Origin: CAWJPW01 sp963844845
Lineage (GTDB): Bacteria; Acidobacteriota; Thermoanaerobaculia; Thermoanaerobaculales; Sulfomarinibacteraceae
Reading direction: 5' to 3'
Length of the DNA: 64,000 nucleotides
NCBI GenBank assembly: GCA_963844845.1
Contig: CAWJPW010000001.1
Location: 186,001 to 250,000 of the forward strand
The notes beneath the pieces were generated by a model. The model was not told where the DNA came from, did not search any database, and worked only from the letters and a program-made list of their open reading frames with translations. Positions 42,740 through 51,675 of the stretch are shown in pieces. Position 1 is the first letter of the stretch, and the number at the start of each line of letters is the position of its first letter. The translations under genes and the position numbers were made by a program.

Positions 42740-43308
42740 CGGTGCGATGCTGGTGGTGCGGCGACGACCCGCTCTACGCCGCCTACCACGACCTTGAGTG
42801 GGGCGTCCCCGTGCATGACGACCGCACCCTCTTCGAGTTCCTGCTCCTCGAAGGCGCCCAGGCGGGGCTCAGCTGGATCACCATTCTGCGCCGCCGTGAG
42901 GGGTACCGCCGTGCCTTCGCCGGCTTCGACCCCGCCGCGGTGGCACGCTTCGGCGAGGAGGAGATCGCAGCTCTGCTGGCCGACCCCGGGATCGTGCGGA
43001 ACCGACAGAAGATCCGTTCGGCAATCGCCAACGCCCGCGCCTTCGCAGCCGTCCAGGGGGAGTGGAGCACCTTCGACGCCTACATCTGGCACTTCGTGGA
43101 CGGCAGGCCCGTTCAAAACCACTGGCAGGAGCCGTCCCAGGTGCCCGCCACCACCCCACTCGCTGCCGCCCTCAGCAAGGACCTCCGCCACCGCGGCTTC
43201 TCCTTTGTGGGCCCTACAATCGTATACGCCCACATGCAGGCCACCGGGATGGTCAACGACCATCTCGTGAGCTGCTTCCGGCACGCGGATGTCGCAGGCC
43301 TGAGGTGA
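42736..43308 (+). CDS. tag: DNA-3-methyladenine glycosylase I
   Basis: This base-excision enzyme removes 3-methyladenine from DNA. The 190 residues begin with the zinc-binding CWWCGDDPLYAAYHDLEWGVP, contain LLLEGAQAGLSWITIL and the helix-hairpin-helix region, and end with the family-typical zinc ligands in HLVSCFRH. Its ATG overlaps the preceding phosphatase stop (ATGA). The pairing with a signalling phosphatase is probably only transcriptional. Confidence 0.93.
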   Translation: MTVRCWWCGDDPLYAAYHDLEWGVPVHDDRTLFEFLLLEGAQAGLSWITILRRREGYRRAFAGFDPAAVARFGEEEIAALLADPGIVRNRQKIRSAIANARAFAAVQGEWSTFDAYIWHFVDGRPVQNHWQEPSQVPATTPLAAALSKDLRHRGFSFVGPTIVYAHMQATGMVNDHLVSCFRHADVAGLR

Positions 43309-43411
43309 TGAAGGACCCCCACTCACCCCCGCCGAATACCCCCCGCTGCTCCGGGGTGTCCTCGCAACATCTTCGCCAAGTACCTGAGTGTGGAGCCGCA
43401 CCGTCGGCTGA

Positions 43412-43435
43412 GGCGGTCGGGCGGGGAAGACCGCC
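43412..43435. terminator. Hairpin between convergent tag and ablB
   Basis: GGCGGTC pairs with GACCGCC around a 10-nt loop. On the plus strand it is followed by TTCAGTCTTCC. Just beyond it, after the ablB stop on the minus strand, is a GRARACG-type purine run. Confidence 0.45.
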
Positions 43436-43462
43436 TTCAGTCTTCCTCCTCCATTTTCCCCA

Positions 43463-44353
43463 CTACGTGAGCTGCCTACACCACACGTGCATGTCCTCGA
43501 ACTGGCCGGCGATGTGGCAGTTGTTGACCAGAGTCCCGGTCCAATCATAGCCCTGGTTGAAAAAGACCCGGTTCATTCCCGCCGAACGAGCCCGGGCGAT
43601 GGTGTACAGGTTAGTGATCCCCGCCGCCCCCATCACCGCTTCCAGGCCGTCCAGGAGCCGTCGGGCGAGACCGAGGCCGCGTTGACTCGGCAGCGTGGCG
43701 AAGTCCGTCATCTCGGCATTGCCGTGTCCCAGGTCGGTCTCCGCCGAAGCCGCCGCCACCAGCTCTCCATCCCCGTCGCGAACGATCTCGTATACCACGT
43801 GGCTGGCCATGGTGTCGCGCAGGTAGGCCGGCTCGCTGATGGGAAACGGATAGGAAGCGAACACCTTTGAGTACAGGGCCGCCAGCTCGTCGGCGTCCGC
43901 CGGCTGGGCACGGCGTACCTCGTAACCCTCCGGCAGCGGATGTAGCGCATCCGACGGAGGCGTCGCCTGTACCGCCGCAAGGATGCGCTCCTCCTCGTCA
44001 CGGTGGGGCCGCTCACGCCGCGCGTCCTCCACGAAGAACGCCATCACCGCGGCGTCGCTACCGTCGAAGTAGCCGCGGATGGTCGCCTCGCACACCATAC
44101 CGGCCGCCTTAAGCGCCGCGCGGTCCCCCGCTGGGGCCTTCAGGAAGATCTTCCCGAGTTCGCGATCGGCCGCCTGGCGGCGAAGCTCGGCCACCATCGC
44201 GCCATGGTCGGCCGCGCGGTAGCTGACGATCCGCAGGCGCCGATTGAGGAGGCTGACCACCGCCTCGGCACGAAACACGCCGGGGCGCTCGAAGCGCTGA
44301 GGCTCCGGCGGCAGCGCGGCGGCGGGTGCGACCGGGGTCGTGGCGGCGCTCAT
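43463..44353 (-). CDS. ablB: Beta-lysine N6-acetyltransferase
   Basis: AblB acetylates L-beta-lysine to N-epsilon-acetyl-beta-lysine, a compatible solute. The 296 residues have an N-terminal region with KIFLKAPAGD and a C-terminal GNAT domain whose acetyl-CoA loop is around QRGLGLARRLL near residue 233. The start ATG 44353 overlaps the ablA stop (ATGA) with a GGAGGGAGC ribosome site. With ablA it forms the known two-gene osmolyte pathway. Confidence 0.88.
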   Translation of the reverse strand: MSAATTPVAPAAALPPEPQRFERPGVFRAEAVVSLLNRRLRIVSYRAADHGAMVAELRRQAADRELGKIFLKAPAGDRAALKAAGMVCEATIRGYFDGSDAAVMAFFVEDARRERPHRDEEERILAAVQATPPSDALHPLPEGYEVRRAQPADADELAALYSKVFASYPFPISEPAYLRDTMASHVVYEIVRDGDGELVAAASAETDLGHGNAEMTDFATLPSQRGLGLARRLLDGLEAVMGAAGITNLYTIARARSAGMNRVFFNQGYDWTGTLVNNCHIAGQFEDMHVWCRQLT

Positions 44354-45693
44354 GCTCCCTCCGCCACGGCCGCGGCGATGTCGTGGTCCGAGGTTCCCTC
44401 GGCGACCTCGGTCGGGACCAGTGCGATGTGCTCGGGGTCGTCGTCGAAGAGGCCCGCCACACCTACGGCGCCGGGGCCCGAGCGTGCAGCCTCGCGGCAG
44501 TAGCGGCAGGGGCTGCCCTCGGTGCACATCCCCGCGTAGTCGCGGGGCTCCTCGTAGGCAACGATGCGTCCCTCGAAGTTGCGCAGAATGACCTTGTGCT
44601 CGTGGTGCGACACCAGGTAGGTGGGCATCACCGGAATCTTGCCGCCCCCCGAAGGTGCGTCCACCACGAAGGTGGGCACAGCTAGGCCCGAGGTGTGGCC
44701 GCGCAGCGACTCCATGATCTCGATCCCCTTGGCCACCGTGGTGCGGAAGTGCGCGAGACCTTGGGCCAGGTCGCACTGGTAGATGTAGTAGGGGCGCACC
44801 CGGTTGGCCACGAGGCGCTGCACGAGACGTTTCATCAACGCCGGGCAGTCGTTGACGCCAGCCAGAAGCACCGACTGGTTCCCCAACGGGATCCCCGCGT
44901 CGGCGAGCAGCGCGAGGGCACGCTCGGACTCGGCCGTGAGCTCCCGCGGCACGTTGAAATGGGTGTTGAGCCAGATCGGGTGGTGGCGGCGCAAGATCTC
45001 CACGAGCTCCGGCGTGATGCGCTGCGGCAGGGTCACCGGGAGGCGCGAGCCGAAGCGAATCACCTCCACCGTGGGGACCTCGGCGCGCAGACGGCCGAGC
45101 AGACGGTCGATCTTCTCGTCGGAGAGCAGAAGCGGGTCGCCACCCGAGATGAGCACGTCGCGCACCTCGGGGTGCGCCTGCAGGTAGGCGATGCCCTGGT
45201 CCACGACGTGGTCGGCGAGCGGCAGGACCTCATTGCCCACCTTGCGCTTGCGGGTGCAGTGGCGGCAAAAGAGGGCACACTCGTGGATCACCACCCAGAG
45301 GACGCGGTCTGGATAGCGGTGGGTCATCCCCGGCGCCACCGAGTCACCCTCTTCGTTGAGCGGGTCCTCGATCTCCCAGGCATGCTCATCGGTCTCGGCC
45401 GCAGTGGGCACCGCCTGGCGGCGGATCGGGCAGTCGCGGTCCGAGGGATCCATGAGCGACGCATAATACGGCGGGATGGCGAAGCGGAAGCTCCGCCCTG
45501 CCGCGGCGATGGCGCCGCGCTCGTCGTCGTCGAGCTCGATCACCTCGGCCAGCTGGGAAGCCGAGGTAATGCGATGCTGCATCTGCCAACGCCAGTCCTG
45601 CCAGCGCTCCATGGGCACGTCGCGCCAAGGCGAGCGGTCCTTGTGGGGCAGGCGGGCGGCGGCACGCGGCCGAGCCGTGAGGGGCGTGACCAT
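44350..45693 (-). CDS. ablA: Lysine 2,3-aminomutase
   Basis: This radical-SAM, PLP-dependent enzyme converts L-lysine to L-beta-lysine. The 447 residues contain the cluster motif CALFCRHC (CxxxCxxC), the SGGDPLLLSDEKI loop, the PLP-lysine segment SGGGKIP, and C-terminal cysteines (CTEGSPCRYC) that bind zinc in the clostridial enzyme. ATG 45693 is set by AAGGGAGAG upstream; a longer frame to 45783 overlaps the marR end. Coupled to ablB and 22 nt after marR, it points to osmotic adaptation rather than lysine degradation. Confidence 0.93.
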   Translation of the reverse strand: MVTPLTARPRAAARLPHKDRSPWRDVPMERWQDWRWQMQHRITSASQLAEVIELDDDERGAIAAAGRSFRFAIPPYYASLMDPSDRDCPIRRQAVPTAAETDEHAWEIEDPLNEEGDSVAPGMTHRYPDRVLWVVIHECALFCRHCTRKRKVGNEVLPLADHVVDQGIAYLQAHPEVRDVLISGGDPLLLSDEKIDRLLGRLRAEVPTVEVIRFGSRLPVTLPQRITPELVEILRRHHPIWLNTHFNVPRELTAESERALALLADAGIPLGNQSVLLAGVNDCPALMKRLVQRLVANRVRPYYIYQCDLAQGLAHFRTTVAKGIEIMESLRGHTSGLAVPTFVVDAPSGGGKIPVMPTYLVSHHEHKVILRNFEGRIVAYEEPRDYAGMCTEGSPCRYCREAARSGPGAVGVAGLFDDDPEHIALVPTEVAEGTSDHDIAAAVAEGA

Positions 45694-45715
45694 CTGTCTC
45701 TCCCTTCGGGGTTGG

Positions 45716-46246
45716 CTAGCAGGGTTCCTGCTCGCAGCGGTGCGCGAGCGAGTCGTCGGGCGCGGGACTCGTGCTGGGGTCACCCTCGACGAGGAGGGCG
45801 GCGGGCGACGACGGCTCGTCGCTCATCATCGCGGCGAGCTGCCTGAGGACATTGACGATCGAGGCCTTCTCGTACTCGGACAGCGCGACGAGGCGCTCGG
45901 CGAACCGGGCGTGCAACAGTGACGGAGCTCCGGCGACGGCCTCCGCAGCTGCGTCCGTGGCGCGAAGCACCACCGCACGCCGGTCGGTTCGATTGCGGGT
46001 GCGCTCGGCAAGCCCCTTGCGCTCGAGGCGATCGAGAATCCCAGTCACGGTTGGGGGGCTCAGCTGCAGGGCCCGGGCAAGCCGACAGGACGACATCTCA
46101 CCGTCGCGCAGCAGGACGTGCAGGGCGAGGAGCTGCGGCCCGGTGAGCCCGAAGTGGTGCTCCAGCCGGCGCGAGTGCAGCTCGGTGATCCGAGCCAGCC
46201 GGCGCAGCAGGTAATGAATCTGCTCCTGGAGGTCTTCCTCGGCCAC
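45716..46246 (-). CDS. MarR-family transcriptional regulator
   Basis: This 176-residue winged-helix regulator has the DNA-recognition segment LARALQLSPPTVTGILDRLERKGL and the beta-wing RTDRRAVVLRAT, with the helical dimerisation region around. Start GTG 46246 follows GAGGGG; TTG 46258 is also in frame. It lies 22 nt upstream of ablA on the same strand and probably shares its promoter. A 12-bp palindrome directly after the -10 is a likely autoregulatory operator, so the protein may control acetyl-beta-lysine synthesis in response to a ligand or ionic cue. Confidence 0.88.
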   Translation of the reverse strand: MAEEDLQEQIHYLLRRLARITELHSRRLEHHFGLTGPQLLALHVLLRDGEMSSCRLARALQLSPPTVTGILDRLERKGLAERTRNRTDRRAVVLRATDAAAEAVAGAPSLLHARFAERLVALSEYEKASIVNVLRQLAAMMSDEPSSPAALLVEGDPSTSPAPDDSLAHRCEQEPC

Positions 46247-46264
46247 CGCACCCCTCAAACATCA

Positions 46265-46276
46265 TTCGCATGCGAA
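46265..46276 (-). promoter_or_regulatory. Palindromic operator candidate for the marR-ablAB operon
   Basis: TTCGCATGCGAA is a perfect 12-bp palindrome immediately downstream of the -10 element, where a bound dimer would block initiation. A MarR dimer is the obvious candidate. Confidence 0.62.
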
Positions 46277-46305
46277 ATATTACTACCCGCACAATCTTCT
46301 GTCAA
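46277..46305 (-). promoter_or_regulatory. Strong sigma-70-like promoter of marR-ablAB
   Basis: On the minus strand a consensus TTGACA (46305-46300) and TAATAT (46282-46277) are separated by 17 nt. Initiation near 46270 falls inside the palindrome at 46265-46276. Confidence 0.78.
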
Positions 46306-46487
46306 CATCCACGCCACAAATGCGATCCTGGCTCAGCAACATGGATCCAACGTTGCTGCTGCTTCGCCTCCCTCGAGCATCGACGAGGGCGCGCAATCGT
46401 CATTTCGCGACCGATGCGACTGCCGAGCCCGCACGTTTCACGTGGCTTCGCCTCGAGAGCGCAGAGCAGCCGTGCGAGAATCTGGCG

Positions 46488-47993
46488 ATGAGAAGGTCTG
46501 CCGCCATCGCCGTCTGTCTGGCCGCCGCAGCGGCGGCCGTGGTGGTCTTCTCGCCGGCGCTCAAGCTCGATCTCACGTCGGACGACTACCAGTGGGCCCA
46601 GCTCGCCCACCGCGCCCTCCATCAGCCTCGCGCCCTGTTGGAGGATCTCGACGGCTTCTACCGCCCTACGGCCACCTGGACCATGGCTCTGGACTTGGCC
46701 GTCTGGCACCACGACCCCTCCGGTTTCCACCTCACAAACCTGCTCCTCCACGCGGCAAGTGCAGGGCTGCTGGTCGCCGTCTGCCTGTCACTGGGTCTCT
46801 CACCCCCCGCCGCCCTTGCCGTGGGCACGCTCTGGGCCTGCTCGCCTTTCACCGCCGAGCCGGCCTACTCGGTGTCCTCGCGCCACGAAACCCTGCTGCT
46901 CATCTCATGGCTGGTGATGATCCTCGCGTGGCCCCGGCCAGGCCAGGGCTGGCGGCGGGCGCAGCTGGCCGTGGTGGTGGCCGCCACCGCGTTCGCGGCT
47001 CTGTCCAAGGAGACCTGGGTCGTCACGCCGCTCCTCGCCCTGGCGCTCGAGCTTGGTGCCAGGCGCCGCTCTTGGGGCGAAGCGCTACGCACCACCACAC
47101 CGTTCGCTGGAGCCGTGACCGTGTACACCGTCGCTCACCTGCTCCTGCTTCCCGGCCGCAGCTACTTCCAGCTCGATCCCGCCCTTCTGGCCAAGGTCCC
47201 GCACATGCTGGCGGCGTTCCTCCAGCTGGAGAGCCTCGTGCCCCTCGCCTTCCCTTTGACCTTGAAGGGACTGCTCGCTCTCACGTTCTTCGCAGGCGCG
47301 GCAGCCTACGGACTCCGGCATCGTCCTGTCCTTGCGCTGGCCGGCTTCGCCCTCCTCGGGGCTGCGCTGCCCACCCTGCTCATCGGCACGCTGCCCACCC
47401 GTTACACGACGATTCCCTACGCCGGCTTCCTCCTGGTTGCCGCGGCGGCGCTGGGCGGGTTTCGCGACCGCCTCGCCCCCGCGGGGCGGCGCCTCCTGGT
47501 TGGCGCAACCAGCATCATCGTCGCCCTGGTCCTTGCCGCCGGCATCTTGACCGTGCGGGCCGACCTCGCCGACGTGGACCGGGTTTCCGACGCCACCCGC
47601 ACGCTTTTGGCCGAGGCCGAGGCGGCGGCGCCGTCACTGCCGACGGACCGGCCCTTCCTCCTGGCGCGTCAGGAGTCCACCAATCCCCTGCGCGAGATCG
47701 CCCTGAGCCCGCGCGGCCTCGCTAAGATCTACTTCGTGCGCCACCAGGACCCGTACGGACTTGTCGACAGTGCCGCCCTCTTCGAGTGGGTGCTCGGACC
47801 CGGCGATCTGGCGGTGCGGAGTCTCTCCCTGAAGAGCACCTCGGGCGAGCCGACCGGACCCGTCCTCGTACACGTGGATGGCGGTTTCCGCTGGATGCCG
47901 GCACCCGCGCCCAATCTCGCAGCAGCAGCCAGCATCCTCGCCGCGTCGGGGCTTCGCGTCAAGCTCCTGGAGGTTGTCGCTCTCGACGGGTGA
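46488..47993 (+). CDS. Multispanning membrane protein, GT-C glycosyltransferase-like
   Basis: This is a predicted inner-membrane protein of 501 residues with about ten hydrophobic segments. An early acidic loop, TSDDYQWAQLAHRAL near residue 30, resembles the catalytic acidic site in the first loop of GT-C transferases, and WHHDPSGFHLTNLLLHAA is a pattern often found in this class. The C-terminal ~110 residues are soluble. ATG 46488 is chosen because the protein begins with a clean membrane segment; the frame is open to 46320. Substrate and pathway are unknown; it is followed after 55 nt by a lipid kinase gene with its own promoter. Confidence 0.6.
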   Translation: MRRSAAIAVCLAAAAAAVVVFSPALKLDLTSDDYQWAQLAHRALHQPRALLEDLDGFYRPTATWTMALDLAVWHHDPSGFHLTNLLLHAASAGLLVAVCLSLGLSPPAALAVGTLWACSPFTAEPAYSVSSRHETLLLISWLVMILAWPRPGQGWRRAQLAVVVAATAFAALSKETWVVTPLLALALELGARRRSWGEALRTTTPFAGAVTVYTVAHLLLLPGRSYFQLDPALLAKVPHMLAAFLQLESLVPLAFPLTLKGLLALTFFAGAAAYGLRHRPVLALAGFALLGAALPTLLIGTLPTRYTTIPYAGFLLVAAAALGGFRDRLAPAGRRLLVGATSIIVALVLAAGILTVRADLADVDRVSDATRTLLAEAEAAAPSLPTDRPFLLARQESTNPLREIALSPRGLAKIYFVRHQDPYGLVDSAALFEWVLGPGDLAVRSLSLKSTSGEPTGPVLVHVDGGFRWMPAPAPNLAAAASILAASGLRVKLLEVVALDG

Positions 47994-48035
47994 CCCTCCC
48001 CGCCCGTCGCTGGTACGCCGTTCGAGAGATCGAGA

Positions 48036-48041
48036 TATAGT
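48036..48041 (+). promoter_or_regulatory. -10-like TATAGT giving a leaderless start at 48049
   Basis: TATAGT ends 8 nt before GTG 48049. Another in-frame GTG at 48040 overlaps the hexamer and is unlikely to be used. Confidence 0.5.
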
Positions 48042-48048
48042 GAGCGCA

Positions 48049-48948
48049 GTGCTCGTCATCGTGAACCCGGCTGCCGGAGGAGGGCGTCTCGGCCGAAACT
48101 GGCCGCGCCTTCAGGAACGTCTACGGGCGCAGGGCTTCGCGTTTCCCGCCGCGCTCACCACCGCGCCCGGGCATGCCACGGTCCTCGCCGAGGAAGCAGT
48201 GCGCCGCGGCACTCGCGTCGTGGTGGCGGCCGGCGGCGACGGCACCGTGTGCGAGGTCGTCGAGGGACTTCACCGTGCCGACGGCGGATCCCTGGGCATC
48301 CTCCCCCTGGGCACCGGCAACGACACCGCCCGGACCCTGGGCCTTCCCGTCGACCTCGCGGTAGCGGCACGGACCGTGCTCGAGGGTCACTCGCGCGAGG
48401 TCGACCTCATCACCGTCAACGACCGCGTGGTCCTCAACGCCATCGGGATCGGCTTGCTCGGCGACATCAACCTGCGCGCCACCCACTTCAAGGTGCTCAA
48501 GGGGATCCTCGCCTATGTGTCCGCCGCGCTGGCCTCGCTCTTCAGTTACCACCCACCCCAGATCGAGCTCAACACCCCGAACTTCGAGTACCGGGGCGGG
48601 ATGACCATTCTCGCGGTCCACAACGGCCCCACCACCGGTGGGGGCTTCCGGCTCACGCCGGCGGCGGTGCCCGACGACGGCCTTCTCGACGCCTGCCTGG
48701 TGCGCGGCATGCCCCGCCTCTCCCGTGTGCCCCGCCTGGTGGCCGCCCTGCGCGGCACCCTCGGCCGCATGGACGGCTCCTTCGAGCTGCAGGCACCCTC
48801 GCTGCGCCTGGCCTTCGACGAGCCGCTGCCGGCCCACCTCGACGGCAACGCGGTGGTGCTGCAACCGCCCACCGTCCACATGCGCGTGCTGCCACGGGCC
48901 CTCGTGGTCGCAACTCCGAACCTGGAACCGCCGCTCACGGCCCGCTGA
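48049..48948 (+). CDS. Diacylglycerol/lipid kinase family protein
   Basis: This soluble or membrane-associated kinase phosphorylates diacylglycerol or a similar lipid. The 299 residues begin VLVIVNPAAGGGRL and contain GGDGTVCEVVEGL and LPLGTGNDTARTLGLP, the conserved nucleotide-binding motifs of the DagK/YegS family, with a beta-sandwich C-terminal half. The end overlaps the convergent B3/B4 gene by 14 nt. Which lipid is used cannot be read from sequence. Confidence 0.86.
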   Translation: MLVIVNPAAGGGRLGRNWPRLQERLRAQGFAFPAALTTAPGHATVLAEEAVRRGTRVVVAAGGDGTVCEVVEGLHRADGGSLGILPLGTGNDTARTLGLPVDLAVAARTVLEGHSREVDLITVNDRVVLNAIGIGLLGDINLRATHFKVLKGILAYVSAALASLFSYHPPQIELNTPNFEYRGGMTILAVHNGPTTGGGFRLTPAAVPDDGLLDACLVRGMPRLSRVPRLVAALRGTLGRMDGSFELQAPSLRLAFDEPLPAHLDGNAVVLQPPTVHMRVLPRALVVATPNLEPPLTAR

Positions 48949-49588
48949 CGAAGGTCTCCCGCAGCTCGGCCACCGGCGCGCGACGCAGGAGCTCAGCCAG
49001 GGCCTCCCTCGCCTGCCCGGGGTCAACGACGCCGGCGGGCATGTAGGCCACCAGCCACGTGCGGCCGGTGTCCGGCCCGACCTTGACCCGCTCGCCCCCG
49101 GTGATCGGGGTGTCCACCGGACCCTCCTCGTCCACGAGCAGCGGCTTGCCTCCGAGGTTGAACGGACCCCGCAGCGAGAGCATGCTCTCGCCCTCCCGGC
49201 CGGCGCGGAACCTGAAGGGCGGTGCGAGCCGGGCTGCGTCCATGACGCAAACCGGCACCGCGAGCCGTGCCGAGAGGCAGTTATTGAGGTCTACCAACGG
49301 TAGGATTGCGGGCATCGCCTCGCCCTTGAGCAGCCGCCGCAGCAGCGCCTCGGACGACGGCCGGTAGCGGGTGGGGTCGCAGCCCGCAGCGCGATAGAGT
49401 CGGCGCAACCCTGCCACGGTGGGGTCCTCGGACAGGGTGGCGAGCTCGAGCCGGGAGAGCGCCTCCTCGGTAACCGCCTCGCGCAGAGTGGCGAGCGCCA
49501 CCGGGTCGCCCGCTAAAGGCTCGAGGTCGGCCCAGAGCAGCACCCATCCCTCGACCTCGTGAGCGACGTGGGGTGGAAAGTCGGGCAG
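48935..49588 (-). CDS. B3/B4 tRNA-editing-like domain protein, possible CTG start
   Basis: This protein resembles the stand-alone B3/B4 domain of phenylalanyl-tRNA synthetase beta subunits (COG3382): LYRAAGCDPTRYRPSSEALL and LPLVDLNNCLSARLAVP are the characteristic segments. A possible role is editing of mischarged tRNA. A perfect AAGGAGG (49594-49600 on the minus strand) lies 5 nt before an in-frame CTG at 49588, giving 217 residues, while the only upstream ATG (49699) lacks a ribosome site and lies before a GATACT -10-like site. An internal GTG is a third option. Confidence 0.72.
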   Translation of the reverse strand: MPDFPPHVAHEVEGWVLLWADLEPLAGDPVALATLREAVTEEALSRLELATLSEDPTVAGLRRLYRAAGCDPTRYRPSSEALLRRLLKGEAMPAILPLVDLNNCLSARLAVPVCVMDAARLAPPFRFRAGREGESMLSLRGPFNLGGKPLLVDEEGPVDTPITGGERVKVGPDTGRTWLVAYMPAGVVDPGQAREALAELLRRAPVAELRETFVSGP

Positions 49589-49640
49589 GGCAGCCTCCTT
49601 CCGGGAGTATCGCCGTGCACAGCCGCTGCGGCAAGGACCG

Positions 49641-49661
49641 GGAGACGGAAAACGGAGAACG
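49641..49661. repeat. GRARACG heptad run
   Basis: GGAGACG-GAAAACG-GAGAACG, three consecutive purine-rich heptads, upstream of the B3/B4 gene. A matching run in the opposite orientation is at 49811-49836, downstream of the UbiD stop. Other runs are at 12014, 37424, 43437 and 61903. Confidence 0.6.
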
Positions 49662-49869
49662 CCATCCTCTGCCGTGTGATCCGACGGGATCCGGAGCAAG
49701 AACCGGCAGCTCGTCCCACCGGAGCGGAGGCGAGGTCACCATCGCGAACCCCGCGAGTGATCGGCACTCGCTGACAAACAGGGCACCGCGAGGCCTGGGT
49801 AGGTTGGGCGGCCTCTCCCGTCTTCCGTTTCCCGTGTAGCGGCCGTCCGGCGCGCGCCTGGCAAGCGCC

Positions 49870-51675
49870 TCAGCGCAGATGAGACGAGTCGGAGTCCCCC
49901 ATCTCCACGCCGGAGGGGAAGTACTCCCGCCACCGCCGCGTCACCGTGGCGGCGGTGCCGGGGTCGCAGAAGAGCTCGGCCGGGTAGCTCGGCTTCATCC
50001 TCGCGTCGATGACGATGGGGGGCGTCCGCACCAAGTGGTTGCGCACGACCCGCGTCGCCGCGGCGTGGATGTCGGCAGCCGGCTCGAAGCGCGTGAACAC
50101 GGTCCACAGGAAGCTCATGGGGCTCGTCACCGCTCGCCGCGGGTCGTCCACGAGCACCACCAGCGGCCAGCCGGCGAGCCCGGGATGCGGAGCGACGCGC
50201 GTAGCTGCACCGGGCTCGTCGGCGAACGGCGGGCCGCCCACAACCAGACAGCCGCCACAGAAGACCCGGGGGTCACGGCAGCCCGTGGGCAGCTCTGCCC
50301 CCGTCAGCTCGCGGGGCAGCGTGCGCACCGGATCACCGAGGCCGAGCCACACCCCCTTGGAGCCATGGTTCACCTCCGGCCCGGTGTAGTCGAGGGTGTC
50401 CATGGCAAGGTTGGCGAAGACGAAGAGGTCGATCTCGGGATCGCTCCGCTCGAGCACGTGCTCGAGGGTGGCGCGGGCATCGCGGAGGTCCACCGCTCGA
50501 TCGGTGACCAGGAGGAACTTGGTCAGCGCCAGCTGGCCTTCACCGAGGATACGGAAGGCCGAGACCATCGCCTCGCGGCGGTAGCGCTCACGCACAACCG
50601 CCGCAGCCAGCGAGTGGTAACCGGTCTCGCCGTACGACCAGATGTCGCGCACGCCCGGCATGACCAACGGGAAGAGCGGGCTCAGCAGCTCCTGCAGGAG
50701 GTCGCCAATGAAGAAGTCCTCCTGGCGCGGCTTGCCCACCACGGTCGCCGGCAAAATCGCGTCGCGCCGCCGCGCCAGATGGTCGACCCGGAACACCGGG
50801 TAGTCGTGGCGCAGAGAGTAGTAACCATAGTGATCGCCAAATGGTCCCTCAGGCCGACGCTCCCCTGCCGGCACCCGGCCCACCAGGGCGAGCTCGGCAT
50901 CAGCGAGCAGCGGGTGCGCCCCAGGACCCGGACAGCGCGCCAGCCGGCGTCCGGTTAGCAGCGAGGCGAGGAGCAGCTCCGGGAGGTTCTCGGGGAGTGG
51001 TGCGACGGCCGCCAGGGTGAGGGCCGGGGGCCCGCCCAGGAAGACGGTCACCGGCAGCGAATCGCCGCGAGCTTCGGCGGCTGCATGGTGGAAGCCCCCG
51101 CCTTTGCCGATCTGCCAGTGCATTCCGGTCGTGCGCTCGTCGTGCACCTGCATGCGGTAGATCCCGAGGTTCGGAGCTCCGCGACAATCGGGCGGCTCGG
51201 TGTAGACCAGCGGCAGGGTGAAGAACGGTCCGCCATCCTCGCCCCAGGAGGTCAGCACCGGCAGTCGGTCGAGGCGCACGTCGGAGGTGACGATCTCGGT
51301 CACGGGTCCCGACCGGACCCGCCTGGTACCGGTGCGCAGCAGCTCGCGGGCCAGGTCGCGGGCACCCCACAGTGCCCCCAGGGTCGGCGGCAGCAGCGCC
51401 TCCGCGAGCTCGGCGAGGCGCCTCACCACATGCAGAGGTCGCCTACCGAAGGCAAGCTCGGCGCGTCGTCGCGTGCCGAAGAGGTTGGTCACCACCGGCA
51501 GCTCGGAGCCGCGCACGCGACTGAAGAGCAGCGCCGGACCGCCGGCGGCGATGACCCGCCGGTGGACCTCGGCGATCTCCAGGCGCGGGTCCACCTCGGC
51601 CTCCACGACGACGAGGTCGCCGGCGGTGCGAAGGCGGTCGAGAAACGACCGGAGATCGGGGAACCCCATGTCCAT
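49870..51675 (-). CDS. UbiD-family decarboxylase
   Basis: This is a prenyl-FMN-dependent non-oxidative (de)carboxylase of 601 residues. The family core is present: an N-terminal domain with NLFGTRRRAELAFG, the central region MHWQIGKGGGFHH, and the catalytic Glu segment PEGPFGDHYGYYS, with PLP-independent prenyl-FMN contacts expected around it. The length suits menaquinone-type UbiD proteins, which often exceed 500 residues. No ubiX or menaquinone gene lies within the window, so the substrate (aromatic acid or quinone precursor) remains open. ATG 51669 is an alternative start. Confidence 0.87.
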   Translation of the reverse strand: MDMGFPDLRSFLDRLRTAGDLVVVEAEVDPRLEIAEVHRRVIAAGGPALLFSRVRGSELPVVTNLFGTRRRAELAFGRRPLHVVRRLAELAEALLPPTLGALWGARDLARELLRTGTRRVRSGPVTEIVTSDVRLDRLPVLTSWGEDGGPFFTLPLVYTEPPDCRGAPNLGIYRMQVHDERTTGMHWQIGKGGGFHHAAAEARGDSLPVTVFLGGPPALTLAAVAPLPENLPELLLASLLTGRRLARCPGPGAHPLLADAELALVGRVPAGERRPEGPFGDHYGYYSLRHDYPVFRVDHLARRRDAILPATVVGKPRQEDFFIGDLLQELLSPLFPLVMPGVRDIWSYGETGYHSLAAAVVRERYRREAMVSAFRILGEGQLALTKFLLVTDRAVDLRDARATLEHVLERSDPEIDLFVFANLAMDTLDYTGPEVNHGSKGVWLGLGDPVRTLPRELTGAELPTGCRDPRVFCGGCLVVGGPPFADEPGAATRVAPHPGLAGWPLVVLVDDPRRAVTSPMSFLWTVFTRFEPAADIHAAATRVVRNHLVRTPPIVIDARMKPSYPAELFCDPGTAATVTRRWREYFPSGVEMGDSDSSHLR

